Shown here: piece by piece, positions 28,701 to 33,096 of the stretch | Numbering within the stretch: the first letter of the stretch is position 1 | How the letters are laid out: every line of letters begins with the position of its first letter | Virus record (IMG/VR): IMGVR_UViG_3300042518_000731 | Coordinates: 1-35,244 of that record | Length of the DNA: 35,244 nt | Reading direction: 5' to 3' (one strand) | Source: a virus | Notes under the pieces: generated by a model | What the model was told of the DNA's origin: nothing | Database searches by the model: none | Seen by the model: only the letters and a program-made list of their open reading frames with translations | Position numbers and translations under genes: made by a program

Positions 28701-29080
28701 CATTGGATAAGTTAGCCTCTACAGAAGCTATAGGACAGGCGTTAAAACGCGAAGGTAACCCAAGAGCTAGGTTAGCTGTAGTATCACCTGGAGAATGGGT
28801 ATTGAACAGACAACAACAAGCGATCGCTAAGCGCTATGGCGTGGACGAGAACGTGCTTAACTTTAAGAATGGGGGTGTCGTAGGCGGTTCGTTTAGTACG
28901 CCTGCTATCAAGGCTCCTAGCGGGGGTAGCACGTCTGTTACCGTACCCATCACGATCAACTCTGATGGTAATAATCCTGAAAAAGATAATAAGGCAGCAA
29001 GAGATCTTTCTCAGAAGGTCAGAGCCGCAGTATTCCAAGTATTAACTGAACAGAAACGACCGAACGGATTATTGTACTGA
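16706..29080 (+). CDS. Giant tape measure protein with lipase-like, M23 and transglycosylase-like domains
   Basis: 4124 residues from ATG 16706 (MATTLGSLILELGLDDTKFT); an upstream in-frame TTG lies in the hairpin loop. Order: coiled-coil and beta region; alpha/beta-hydrolase-like domain about 578-760 with GESGGG (S673), GTPN (699-702), KDDFV (D719/D720) and VDHNISSYL (H749); repeats of the ISSPSK type (1345 and 1802); the canonical tape-measure domain about 2005-2190, including MAAKGVISMEELRQQLGEAL (2120); M23-like peptidase about 2865-2995 with HSGID (H2888, D2892), FNHLE (H2949) and HHLDM (H2982, D2984); transglycosylase-like domain about 3070-3210 with AIQEST (E3110) and GLFQQRP (3125-3131); long helices; and a Gly-rich end with FAKGGVI and VVSPGEWVLN. 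It sets tail length and may open the host envelope. The catalytic claims are motif-based. Confidence 0.85.
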   Translation: MATTLGSLILELGLDDTKFTKQLADIQKLASRAGKDIEGNLKGITSKTKLETLKPTVDHKPLSELNKHIERKREHVEEVNAWFNNNPLTPKVDDRFLDELNTKLDNIESKDIKIAVDETSLDNLKREVQINSQKTNTDLSVELSDLSNTIKELNLTMEGVVRQGGINLKQKDVKDIPQVAYDRRSGNYRWTTGQDRGKFVSRDDLAKLRESQGLWVPRARTDRQIQYSERNARKFNAILEAAFAPGTVEELTSEMGSAVAENVESGVREGIRPTLIRRTFGVLGFVVKGVLEGAFSSLGEYAFSRIMGDRIPKQVVELSKDSLKPLTDQLNNVFTKIEQGIIGFGDTLADQISEGVSDALEPSTFSKILNVVTGGLSGSFSDIIEGLYEEIGAGFGKEIGSGLVKSFESTFDINLNEFGNKKGKRVFPVIKEVYRRNDAIRDLGGDVVDILGERLKLAGFRVGDGIAASLKEENLINKINALFSNIDLSGFKEVLNDMREDFSEAGVSFSENFSLDMSELKLLDKILVDLRQVGLRERAIPLVKQRVAELTDPNYPKNEESTWKKNRRGNAIKAIDENTEELFIVTGGIAGAEGKSARRLVSGKEKIDLPYPERQKIIAVDNTDMDAENLGAFGGMLLPYLSGFSNDAIEMAAQALSAIQINPEIKIKLIGESGGGAIAEEAYQILKMMGVSSEYVGVGTPNIVGALGEGGKGRFSSKDDFVTNINNKKFGALMKDPTFRQKGRGAVDHNISSYLNENVAELRQILDPIEMESKDKIDEAIKQSQTLIQNISSTNSDIIDDLIDVESQLDKKFKEYPGLESRLNVIKNEYNRVIKFMDAVGNPDDLEAQGHISEDEASQFRSMIVETVNAYEDLLDEYGLTELVPKREAAIESHKTAIKATMEALQLVRQQVLASVGDESKSFNVLAEQLDRMYVEVKGLDKDTINLAKELSDIEQFIEYVNKSGISNISLAAIPEVEDKIKSIVDRAKTLKKAPQTEFDKEGILQYRPENTNTKVDFLETLIQRSRQNLNIVRDPRFGIRSVSENEDVTDETKDNVEIPFISKPIVTELRDGLVGVGAKIGEEFVDVVKKGLAELPVPSNLKIAGQRDLENLDLPQIREMVQKLEGGIRAAKERMTVQPVPESFVKQMNTDFVALESQLRDLLKVIPASDRTITEEGNLISSLLGRLTKVETALEQLTSAYKATTIPPPTPEKALDQIRSLFVNQSKLAKTSTVPQEKIDLAKGIVLSASKAKDTIDNMLVQYGDSIPEPVAKKASTTKGVITKKEKEARKLLESLNVDMSTVGNDVVEGLTAPINKALSDIENVGKSIGKAVTEGAEDELDISSPSKVFIRIGEQIQEGLAIGLERSGRSESVIEDITDSLESKILALKDIVKDKKEFGLTFDEAFSGEAGKPMLGLLTQAVTQGKLPEKSEIRKALLEATAAMPREGRFDPVKTVQAGLARQEFASGVLGRLQGEENLSTAQITGRGLRKALGMESVQDLIGEAAVNTTGLLGSIAGGTLGPVGALVGDAGGALLMRKLTTDLSATLEAMETNEVNDISAVLKVLEDARRIQQNKSGKIKENFAGDMVGFTIGNTVAQMSPLNVPLQGAMAAMYSTPEIVNEGKNVLTGEKDPTEGFKDLSTKLMTKWYESLQKRIKTIRLMNQAEESFIDDTNEKLYEITNNYKTYMVKFLAQVVSRNALESIPITDNVSVGTVMDVKNAVDLTGNTKNVGNGIIKSFDDIFGEGQFAETAKKDSKAVFDSISEGLVSALEDTGEVKEKAEKLAQAVIDAAKETLGISSPSKEFEYIAQMCIEGFNKASGEFKASKLGAKLLESLDVITNDALNKVNEASIEIISFSRSQLEDASSELERLLKESQSTLANVSGEGAIDSSEKLSGLASKLSEFRETNFNADEDAGEWEKNIANALDEVIGKLNEASAATRMFGVAMSDLSNNEEPFEDIKDSMDQTGTTTKKSSGLFDSLTEKFGSLENAAVAVVKGIAGFFSLATLGPMLLNFADSAIASARAFQSTEISLGFLEGSAGAAQEKIKQIKRESDAMGISAKQSIKAYLQLSASTKGTSLEGVATDQILAGVSAASSAYGLDSQSAERVGTAISQMAAKGVISMEELRQQLGEALPGAFQTAARAMGVTTQELVKMVEKGQLLSEDFLPKFAQQLSAESSIGVASAANSATASINRLNNAVDELQVGIGKNLLPLDKIKTDVLTLGVKAILELLPFLGAIATVVAIQIVKAFVDVGKVLTVVKGQFVSLGTQIQILTAQGTITAIKGMAKAFLSLTAVLRSLLVQFVVIQAAITAASIAFRYFGDNSGTIGDITKDSTRQLELMKEKLNEVEGSAKKAADSLENVKLREGAGSFLEEGLIGSLNKNVKERRQSNNPLNNAINWVSDSPFVAMNALSTKLKEKQQTDLRKNIDIQSSNADEVIANADRYLTGDKTSLIADFNEIEEKLKSVQREQQLVKIINPDDVEALKKLAETEDSLLESRSEAQKGVAIARKSIDDELKRRKDALEALKEDYEAGVVAPDVYEYGTKELTDSIKQLEEKQNAFNKAIDNTIIKFNRLRSEADKMRASTIDASFFAGIESNQRLTEVSRMDTGLNTGIVQGTSEVINQQQLMSVLTANQIELQGLISQTNDRDMAAILQQLADKIPNLENLGPERLTLERTKLEDAQADPILIQGLDTLIGIENINATIADVQNQLTTSQARFQGQINQLGRQLEDMLIEVGQQTEEIAHSFKEFENDRKVANASNTITRTMGKLRTDHFSGMMNILERFINVIGEQLKSTSDFLKQKMDVMNQLFNTLRQNEQFALSIPQIDQGIIGSQGTNGRNVASPLMGQSIESLVSYKPTEGQSFRAGRTRNGQQGYHSGIDWDSRVGGGRGADVAAPFSGTARVIDIAEQEGDRGNAVQVRITTQDAKGIPIDLQFNHLELESVKKALGIGIGESTNVSMGQLVGEVIQHHLDMKVKVNGEFVDAQQWLAAMNAGGGVARNLQGVNVNINPISQPASRTAQSTPQQSGIEMFRNYGQVASGVARTGFGSRGISTTGLTVKGQEITDSQFQYARTIARVGQQLGATAEEIRVAISTAIQESTLRNLGGGDRDSLGLFQQRPSMEWGSREQISNPEFAARSFFQGIGSNRGLLSTRGATNDLYARSHMVQRSAHPNAPRQWDAEARKLTEAAMAANTTPTMTSGSATTLNVSGYTQSSNQLLSENQKYVDMLQQNANDQLKLIEQMRVLAEGRFDAEIDSMFSEVKREGITAKRGTEDAKLQQERQDRDRKYQSIPEFRMTPEIQLEYDLDMASRDIEDRRIELQRQIEDAQNDIDAVTQLLEVMPNQLIAAGAKEEDVRRIEEGFREIISQKQPLIDILKNNLADLTAMEGEALLKISEEYKMEEERRYMEFINQLNELTGENLRQQAEMLRNQGNPEIAAELEKQADAADIVQKEKEFQFGLKEQLNAGLDRDRYDQLLAESIKRQILALEILGYNIDRNTEQLRLNNSSFLLEQRAANVEALTPLLNRTGEAGNARDLSYEIEVLKIQQDLESQLFDLYEGSKGLTDETRERGRLLIEETAQLKLQTLELEQALQVRADQIEQSRNPLVGPGGVTDLMGAQDAYLGAFGASPTEAMKQERLPFLLDMQRLDYQNAILELEKLKNAGKLTDEGFKAMSESLLKINDIKMDQIRQEASMLPDVIKNVRGPVQGLFSDLMKGTKTVGEAFNDFVNGLIDNLMNLAAEMLTNNLFAGIFGGAAGISSDTGNGIIEMLFGTSRSRSPEEDPNVLMKPPIYNPLLQGAMDYSSYLFPSTGEIRDPSLTEYGKSLFGASTEDITLTTGAEQASASLRLGGEMVLSSLQLGAQAIQQAAISTQAPNTLDTISGGLFDLSGFDLTFENGAQSIQSAIEAGADRGGAQLGSIVMDVFSGSSSTAVSKGGFSVGGVFQSLLSTVLGMFFKDGGVIKTNTGLGIENFAKGGVIGRSQSTLDKLASTEAIGQALKREGNPRARLAVVSPGEWVLNRQQQAIAKRYGVDENVLNFKNGGVVGGSFSTPAIKAPSGGSTSVTVPITINSDGNNPEKDNKAARDLSQKVRAAVFQVLTEQKRPNGLLY

Positions 29081-29446
29081 CGCGATCGCACTTAAAATAT
29101 ATTCAAATGTTTCACGATAGGGTGAGATCGTACTGAAGCCGTTTTCTGATTGTGTAATGATTTGACTGGTTTCCTTTGAGAATATGACATAGGAGTTTTC
29201 TCCTGATTCAATTACATTTAGGCTATAAGCATCATCGAATACAATAATACCTACTAGCGTGTTATCTTGGAGAACGTACCAAATTATGTAATCCTGGTAA
29301 ACTTCTTTACAAACAGTCTTGCGAAAGTACAGTTGTCCTTCACAGTGGTTATCTAATCTTAAAAACGATTCTTGTGCCTTAACAGATTGATGTGGGAAGA
29401 TCGCAAATATTAGTGTTAAAAGAGCGATCGCGATCGATTTTCTCAT
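29069..29446 (-). CDS. Small secreted protein
   Basis: From ATG 29446 the protein (125 residues) opens with a textbook signal peptide: MRKSIAIALLTLIFAIFPHQ followed by SVKAQ, a likely signal peptidase I site. The mature part is about 100 residues, with two Cys (NHCEG and TVCKEV) that could form a disulphide, and is beta-rich (DYIIWYVLQDNTLVGIIVF). A longer start at 29482 would put 12 extra residues ahead of the signal and begin inside a terminator hairpin. The 3' end overlaps the tape measure gene by 12 bases (convergent). A secreted phage protein could act in superinfection exclusion or envelope changes; no family is recognised. Confidence 0.6.
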   Translation of the reverse strand: MRKSIAIALLTLIFAIFPHQSVKAQESFLRLDNHCEGQLYFRKTVCKEVYQDYIIWYVLQDNTLVGIIVFDDAYSLNVIESGENSYVIFSKETSQIITQSENGFSTISPYRETFEYILSAIASVQ

Positions 29447-29447
29447 G

Positions 29448-29489
29448 AAAAAAAAACACTGGATGACGAAAGGGGACATCATCCAGTGT
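29448..29489 (-). terminator. Intrinsic terminator on the minus strand
   Basis: ACACTGGATGA (29456-29466) pairs perfectly with TCATCCAGTGT (29479-29489). On the minus strand the stem is followed by nine T (plus-strand A at 29448-29456, the last A also pairing). It would end transcription from the holin-like gene. It lies 1 base before the ATG of the secreted protein, so that gene depends on read-through or on a start within the hairpin. Confidence 0.8.
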
Positions 29490-29574
29490 AGGGTATACTG
29501 TTGCTTCGAGGACGTAAGATCAGGGAAAAGGAGAAAACCTTAATCTTTTGGCTCGATACACCGCAACAATAAAA

Positions 29575-29820
29575 TCATAACACGGCGTTATCATCATTGA
29601 CAAGGGAGTCAAACTTCTCTTTGGCTACTTTTTTTTCTTGATCGCTGAGTTGACCATCTTTTAGAGCTAGAACGATTGTTGTAACAAGATCTTCAATTTT
29701 ATCAATCTTGTTTTTAATTTTAATCAAAAAAGGAAAGATCGTGGTTAAAACCGTTCCAATCGCAGCAATAATAATGGGTTCAGCTACATGGTTTAGGATA
29801 TCTAAATCTTTTAGGTCCAT
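29575..29820 (-). CDS. Small single-pass membrane protein, holin-like
   Basis: 81 residues: an acidic start (MDLKDLDILNHVAEP), one membrane segment of about 20 residues (IIIAAIGTVLTTIFPFLI), a Lys-rich stop, then a helical tail with IVLALKDGQLSDQEKKVAKE. The xxxDGxLSxxE pattern in the tail recurs in small phage holin-like proteins. AAGG is 8 bases before the ATG. It is divergent from the gene at 29891, and a 9-bp inverted repeat (29830-29884) flanks both starts. A holin role would pair it with the M15 peptidase, but that gene is 24 kb away, so this is tentative. Confidence 0.5.
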   Translation of the reverse strand: MDLKDLDILNHVAEPIIIAAIGTVLTTIFPFLIKIKNKIDKIEDLVTTIVLALKDGQLSDQEKKVAKEKFDSLVNDDNAVL

Positions 29821-29829
29821 TGTCTATTA

Positions 29830-29884
29830 CCTTAGCGTGCATACGGTGTCATTATATACCATGTAGAATGGTGGTACGCTAAGG
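29830..29884. promoter_or_regulatory. Divergent promoter region with 9-bp inverted repeat
   Basis: CCTTAGCGT (29830-29838) is the reverse complement of ACGCTAAGG (29876-29884). Each copy ends in the AAGG ribosome binding site of its gene, so both leaders begin with the same ACGCTAAGG. The 37-base spacer contains a TATAAT on the minus strand. It could be an operator or a coincidence of shared leaders. Confidence 0.4.
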
Positions 29885-29890
29885 ATAGCC

Positions 29891-30376
29891 ATGGAGTTTG
29901 TGTCTATAAAGAACCCTCCTAGTGGATACACTCCTTGTCTAATAAGACGAGATCTTTCTATGCGCCTTAGTTATGGTTTTAAAGAAAGACGTAGTGAATT
30001 TCTGATTTCTTTTTACACTGGATATAGATGGCTAAGTAGAGAAGAAAATTGGATATCTTATTCAATCATACCACCAGAGAATAGTAAAGGTTGGTGTCCG
30101 TCTCAAATATTACCAGAATATAAAAGAAGACCCGCGCTAGGTATAATACCACAGCCTGTAACTATTGGATCTTTGTATTTACTGCCAGGGTTGCATTTTG
30201 TACTACTTGACGATAAACCAGAAAAGACTTGGCGAGTATATATACGTCACCATAGTGTTAGAGGGAAATCAGACCCTTCTGCACAATGGTTAGCAATAGG
30301 CACAAAATCAGTGAGTAGTTGGTTAAAACTCCCATTAATGGATTGTAGGTTAAGAACAGATGCCGTTGCTGATTAG
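29891..30376 (+). CDS. Unknown 161-residue protein
   Basis: It reads as a compact beta-rich protein with many aromatic residues (GYRWLSREENWISYSIIPPE, LYLLPGLHFVLLDD). It overlaps the EAL gene downstream by 17 bases, so they form an operon and probably work together, perhaps as regulator and enzyme. It carries no visible signal peptide, HTH or nucleotide-binding motif. The family is not recognised. Confidence 0.5.
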   Translation: MEFVSIKNPPSGYTPCLIRRDLSMRLSYGFKERRSEFLISFYTGYRWLSREENWISYSIIPPENSKGWCPSQILPEYKRRPALGIIPQPVTIGSLYLLPGLHFVLLDDKPEKTWRVYIRHHSVRGKSDPSAQWLAIGTKSVSSWLKLPLMDCRLRTDAVAD

Positions 30377-31439
30377 TATAGAAGGGTCTTTAATATTATT
30401 TGCGATCGCCATATTATTTTCGCTCTATAAAAACATAAGAGACTATAAAATAATTATAGGCACTATAGATAAACCTTTTGGTTTATATAGAATAAATAAA
30501 AATATCATAAAATGTGTCTACTCTAATATTGAGATAGATTCTGATAGTGTACACGATATATACAACGATTTCATAAAGAATAAAAATATTTATAGAAGTA
30601 GAAAATATTACACTGAAAAGGGAGAATACAACCTCGATATACGACAAGTAAATTCAGATGAATTTATAATAACGTTGGAACTTATAAAAAGAATAATGTT
30701 AAACGCTGACAGTCAAAAGTTAATGAAAGATGTAGAGAAGGCTTTAATAGACAAACAATTTAGTCTTTATCTTCAACCTATAGTTAATATAAACAATAAG
30801 ACGATAGTAGGTTATGAGGCTTTGGTAAGATGGTTAGACGGCGATCGTATCAGGTATCCAAATGATTTCATACCTGTTTTAGAAACTACAGGACTGATGG
30901 TAAGTTTCTGTAACATGGTAATAGAAGAAGCTTGTATTATTCTAAAAAAATGGTCTAATGATGATCTTAAAAAGCATCTGCACATAGCCATCAATTTGTC
31001 TCCTCTTACAGTATGTACGGCTATGTTCGAGTGTCAGTTTAATCATATTATAGATAAGTACAATATAAACAGAAGTCGTCTACAGTTGGAAATAACTGAA
31101 CGATATGCTCTTGAAGAACCTATTGTTCCAAAATTATCTAGATTGCGATTATTAGGACATGACATATTACTAGATGACTTTGGCACAGGAGAAAGTAATA
31201 TGAGTTCACTAAAAACATCTTCTGCTAACTATATAAAAATAGATCGCTCCTTTATAGATGGTGTTAGTAAAGATATAACCAATCAATCAGTTGTTAAAAC
31301 TGTGATAACGTTGGCAAAAGCTATGAATATGGAAATAATAGCAGAAGGCATAGAAAAGGAAGAAGACGCTTCATGGTTAATCTATAATGGTGTTATATAT
31401 GGTCAAGGTTGGCTATACGGTAAACCTCAAGCGATCTGA
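30360..31439 (+). CDS. Membrane-anchored EAL-domain protein, predicted c-di-GMP phosphodiesterase
   Basis: 359 residues. It has an N-terminal hydrophobic anchor at about 3-23 (LLISIEGSLILFAIAILFSL), then a region at about 35-110 that could be a degenerate PAS-like sensor (KPFGLYRINKN), then a full EAL domain (115-359). The catalytic set is present: EALVR (153-157), AINLSP (N212), LEITE (243-247), LDDFGTG (D272, D273), IKIDRSF (K293), AEGIE (E329) and GQGW (Q349). This is the metal and nucleotide site of active c-di-GMP phosphodiesterases. No GGDEF domain is present. A phage-encoded enzyme could lower host c-di-GMP and so change motility, adhesion or sheath formation. The 3' end overlaps the convergent methyltransferase gene by 13 bases. 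Confidence 0.85.
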   Translation: MPLLISIEGSLILFAIAILFSLYKNIRDYKIIIGTIDKPFGLYRINKNIIKCVYSNIEIDSDSVHDIYNDFIKNKNIYRSRKYYTEKGEYNLDIRQVNSDEFIITLELIKRIMLNADSQKLMKDVEKALIDKQFSLYLQPIVNINNKTIVGYEALVRWLDGDRIRYPNDFIPVLETTGLMVSFCNMVIEEACIILKKWSNDDLKKHLHIAINLSPLTVCTAMFECQFNHIIDKYNINRSRLQLEITERYALEEPIVPKLSRLRLLGHDILLDDFGTGESNMSSLKTSSANYIKIDRSFIDGVSKDITNQSVVKTVITLAKAMNMEIIAEGIEKEEDASWLIYNGVIYGQGWLYGKPQAI

Positions 31440-32128
31440 GACCTATGTAGGAATAGTCGTTCGATTCTTGGTGATTTACCATTTTTATTTAGATTGGTTT
31501 CGTACACAATTTCTTTAGTACAAACAAAATCATCCGGTGCTGAATACTCACTAACAAACACGATATTGTTATTTTGTACTAACGATCTGCACCAATCCCA
31601 AAATATCTGATGATCAAAATCGGTATGATAACCAGAACTCTTCTGATACGGAGGATCGCAGTATACGATACTATTATTAGGTATGATTAACTCTAGATAA
31701 TTCTGACATTGAAACTTAACGCCTTTAATATTAGGAGCTTGTTTTAATAAAGCATTTCGCCCTTTTTCAGCATAGTTCCGACCTTCTTTGTTAAAAGCAT
31801 AACCTCCCCACCATTTGTAACCAAAACTACAAAGAAATCCAACGAAACCAACATATTCACTAGGGTAATCATTAGGATTACTTTTTACGCGATAGTATTC
31901 ATCTTTAGTAACAACAGAAGGGGGATCGTATCCTTGAGATACAGCTTGTAATAGTGCGATCAGAAAAGGATGATTATCATTACCAAGACGATCGCCCGCT
32001 ATCTTATCGATCATATTGGCACCACCAACAAACGGTTCTATCCAGCATTGTTCAGAATTCTTTCGATAAGGTAACATTACAGGTAACAGATGTTTAGCCA
32101 ATCTATTTTTGCTTCCCATATATTGCAT
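31427..32128 (-). CDS. dam: D12-class DNA adenine methyltransferase
   Basis: 233 residues from ATG 32128, chosen for the upstream GGAG and the canonical MQYMGSKNRLAKHLLPVM start (AdoMet-binding region, YxGSK). Further motifs: IEPFVGGANM (motif I) and YCDPPY (DPPY, motif IV, D158-Y161 in this numbering). These are shared by D12-class m6A methyltransferases of the Dam type. The target is unproven, but GATC is a fair guess. GATC lies inside HIP1 (GCGATCGC), which is very common here. The enzyme may protect phage DNA from restriction or mark it. An upstream terminator (32147-32179) sits between this gene and the preceding one. Confidence 0.85.
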   Translation of the reverse strand: MQYMGSKNRLAKHLLPVMLPYRKNSEQCWIEPFVGGANMIDKIAGDRLGNDNHPFLIALLQAVSQGYDPPSVVTKDEYYRVKSNPNDYPSEYVGFVGFLCSFGYKWWGGYAFNKEGRNYAEKGRNALLKQAPNIKGVKFQCQNYLELIIPNNSIVYCDPPYQKSSGYHTDFDHQIFWDWCRSLVQNNNIVFVSEYSAPDDFVCTKEIVYETNLNKNGKSPRIERLFLHRSQIA

Positions 32129-32146
32129 AAATATAACTCCGTTAAG

Positions 32147-32179
32147 AAAAAGCTGGTTTGAGAATAAACCCAAACCAGC
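32147..32179 (-). terminator. Intrinsic terminator just before the methyltransferase gene
   Basis: GCTGGTTTG pairs with CAAACCAGC (32152-32160 with 32171-32179 on the plus strand), with a 10-base loop. On the minus strand five T follow. Only 18 bases separate the T-run from the ATG at 32128, and these include its ribosome binding site, so there is no room for a promoter. Confidence 0.75.
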
Positions 32180-32224
32180 CACGGATTAATACATACCTTT
32201 CAACCTACCACGACTCTTATTCTA

Positions 32225-32587
32225 CTACAGAAGAGAATCAATGTCTAGTTTCACGTGTGGCACCAGTTTGACATCGCCCTTGCCTAATGATTGTAACTTG
32301 TTAAGGGCCACAATAACATCGTCAGCCTTCAATCGCTTCGATTTACCTTTATCATTCTCTGTACCTTCCCAGCGATCGATAAAGTCTTGAATATCGAAAG
32401 CTTCTTCTTCATTTTTCCCTACGCCATCAAAAAGGATCGCAAGAATAGCATACGGTCTAGCAGTCAATAAACCTAGATCATACATGTTCCTTAAAGCTTC
32501 AGATGACAGTTTTAGCGGACTACCGCTGTAGTTTACATTCACCAATGGGGTGCGATCAATGAGTTCTAGAGGGATAACATTAGTCAT
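32225..32587 (-). CDS. Unknown 120-residue protein
   Basis: It starts after AAGGAG at 8 bases and reads as an alpha/beta protein with an NVNYSGSPLKLSSEALRNMY start, a hydrophobic stretch (LLTARPYAILAILFDGVG), an acidic linker and a terminal KLVPHVKLDIDSLL. No known family. Its location between a nuclease and a methyltransferase suggests a DNA-metabolism or regulatory role. Confidence 0.55.
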   Translation of the reverse strand: MTNVIPLELIDRTPLVNVNYSGSPLKLSSEALRNMYDLGLLTARPYAILAILFDGVGKNEEEAFDIQDFIDRWEGTENDKGKSKRLKADDVIVALNKLQSLGKGDVKLVPHVKLDIDSLL

Positions 32588-32631
32588 ATAGGATTCTCCT
32601 TGCTAACTGATATGATCTTAACACGATTGAA

Positions 32632-33093
32632 TCAATTTGTATAGTTTATGGCATTTTCTCTACATAACTCCACAAAAAGTAAAGAACAAGTCAATCCGTA
32701 GGGGCGATCTTTAGATTCCAGTGTTACTAACCAATTCCAATCCAAAGGGTCTACCTCACGTTTACAACCTGTTTGAAGATAAGATGGTATTACAATTTTC
32801 CATGGTTGGTTGTCTCCTCTGTGAAACAATACGGGTATCAAGTTAGTCTTTTGAGCTTGATCTACTGTCTGTTTCCACCAAGCTTGTACGTTAGGAGTCT
32901 TATGATGCTTAAACTCTAAAGCAAAAGGTACCATTAAACGGCCATTAGGTACGTCTAATAATGTGCAATCATAACCTCCTAAATTAGACTGAGATCCATT
33001 TTTTTGTAGATACCAGCCTAAATGATCTGAGAAAAATCCTCTTAGCGATCTTTCTGCTGCACTACCTTTGTTTCTAGAAGATGAACCGGCCAT
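32632..33093 (-). CDS. PD-(D/E)XK nuclease, possible Holliday junction resolvase
   Basis: 153 residues. A resolvase-like start (SRNKGSAAERSLRGFFSDHL with E14), then GSQSNLGGYDCTLLD (D42) and FALEFKHHK (E60, K62) supply the E...D...ExK active site of the PD-(D/E)XK fold. The pattern is close to archaeal Hjc-like resolvases, which also carry a KGSxAER segment. It would resolve branched DNA before packaging. It lies 3 bases downstream of the dihydrofolate reductase gene in the same operon. Confidence 0.7.
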   Translation of the reverse strand: MAGSSSRNKGSAAERSLRGFFSDHLGWYLQKNGSQSNLGGYDCTLLDVPNGRLMVPFALEFKHHKTPNVQAWWKQTVDQAQKTNLIPVLFHRGDNQPWKIVIPSYLQTGCKREVDPLDWNWLVTLESKDRPYGLTCSLLFVELCRENAINYTN

Positions 33094-33096
33094 ATT

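Noticed and set aside
32186-32194. Two-codon mini-ORF (ATG TAT TAA) after GAAAGG, before the terminator at 32147-32179
   Set aside because: Resembles an attenuator leader peptide but is far too short to sense anything; probably chance.
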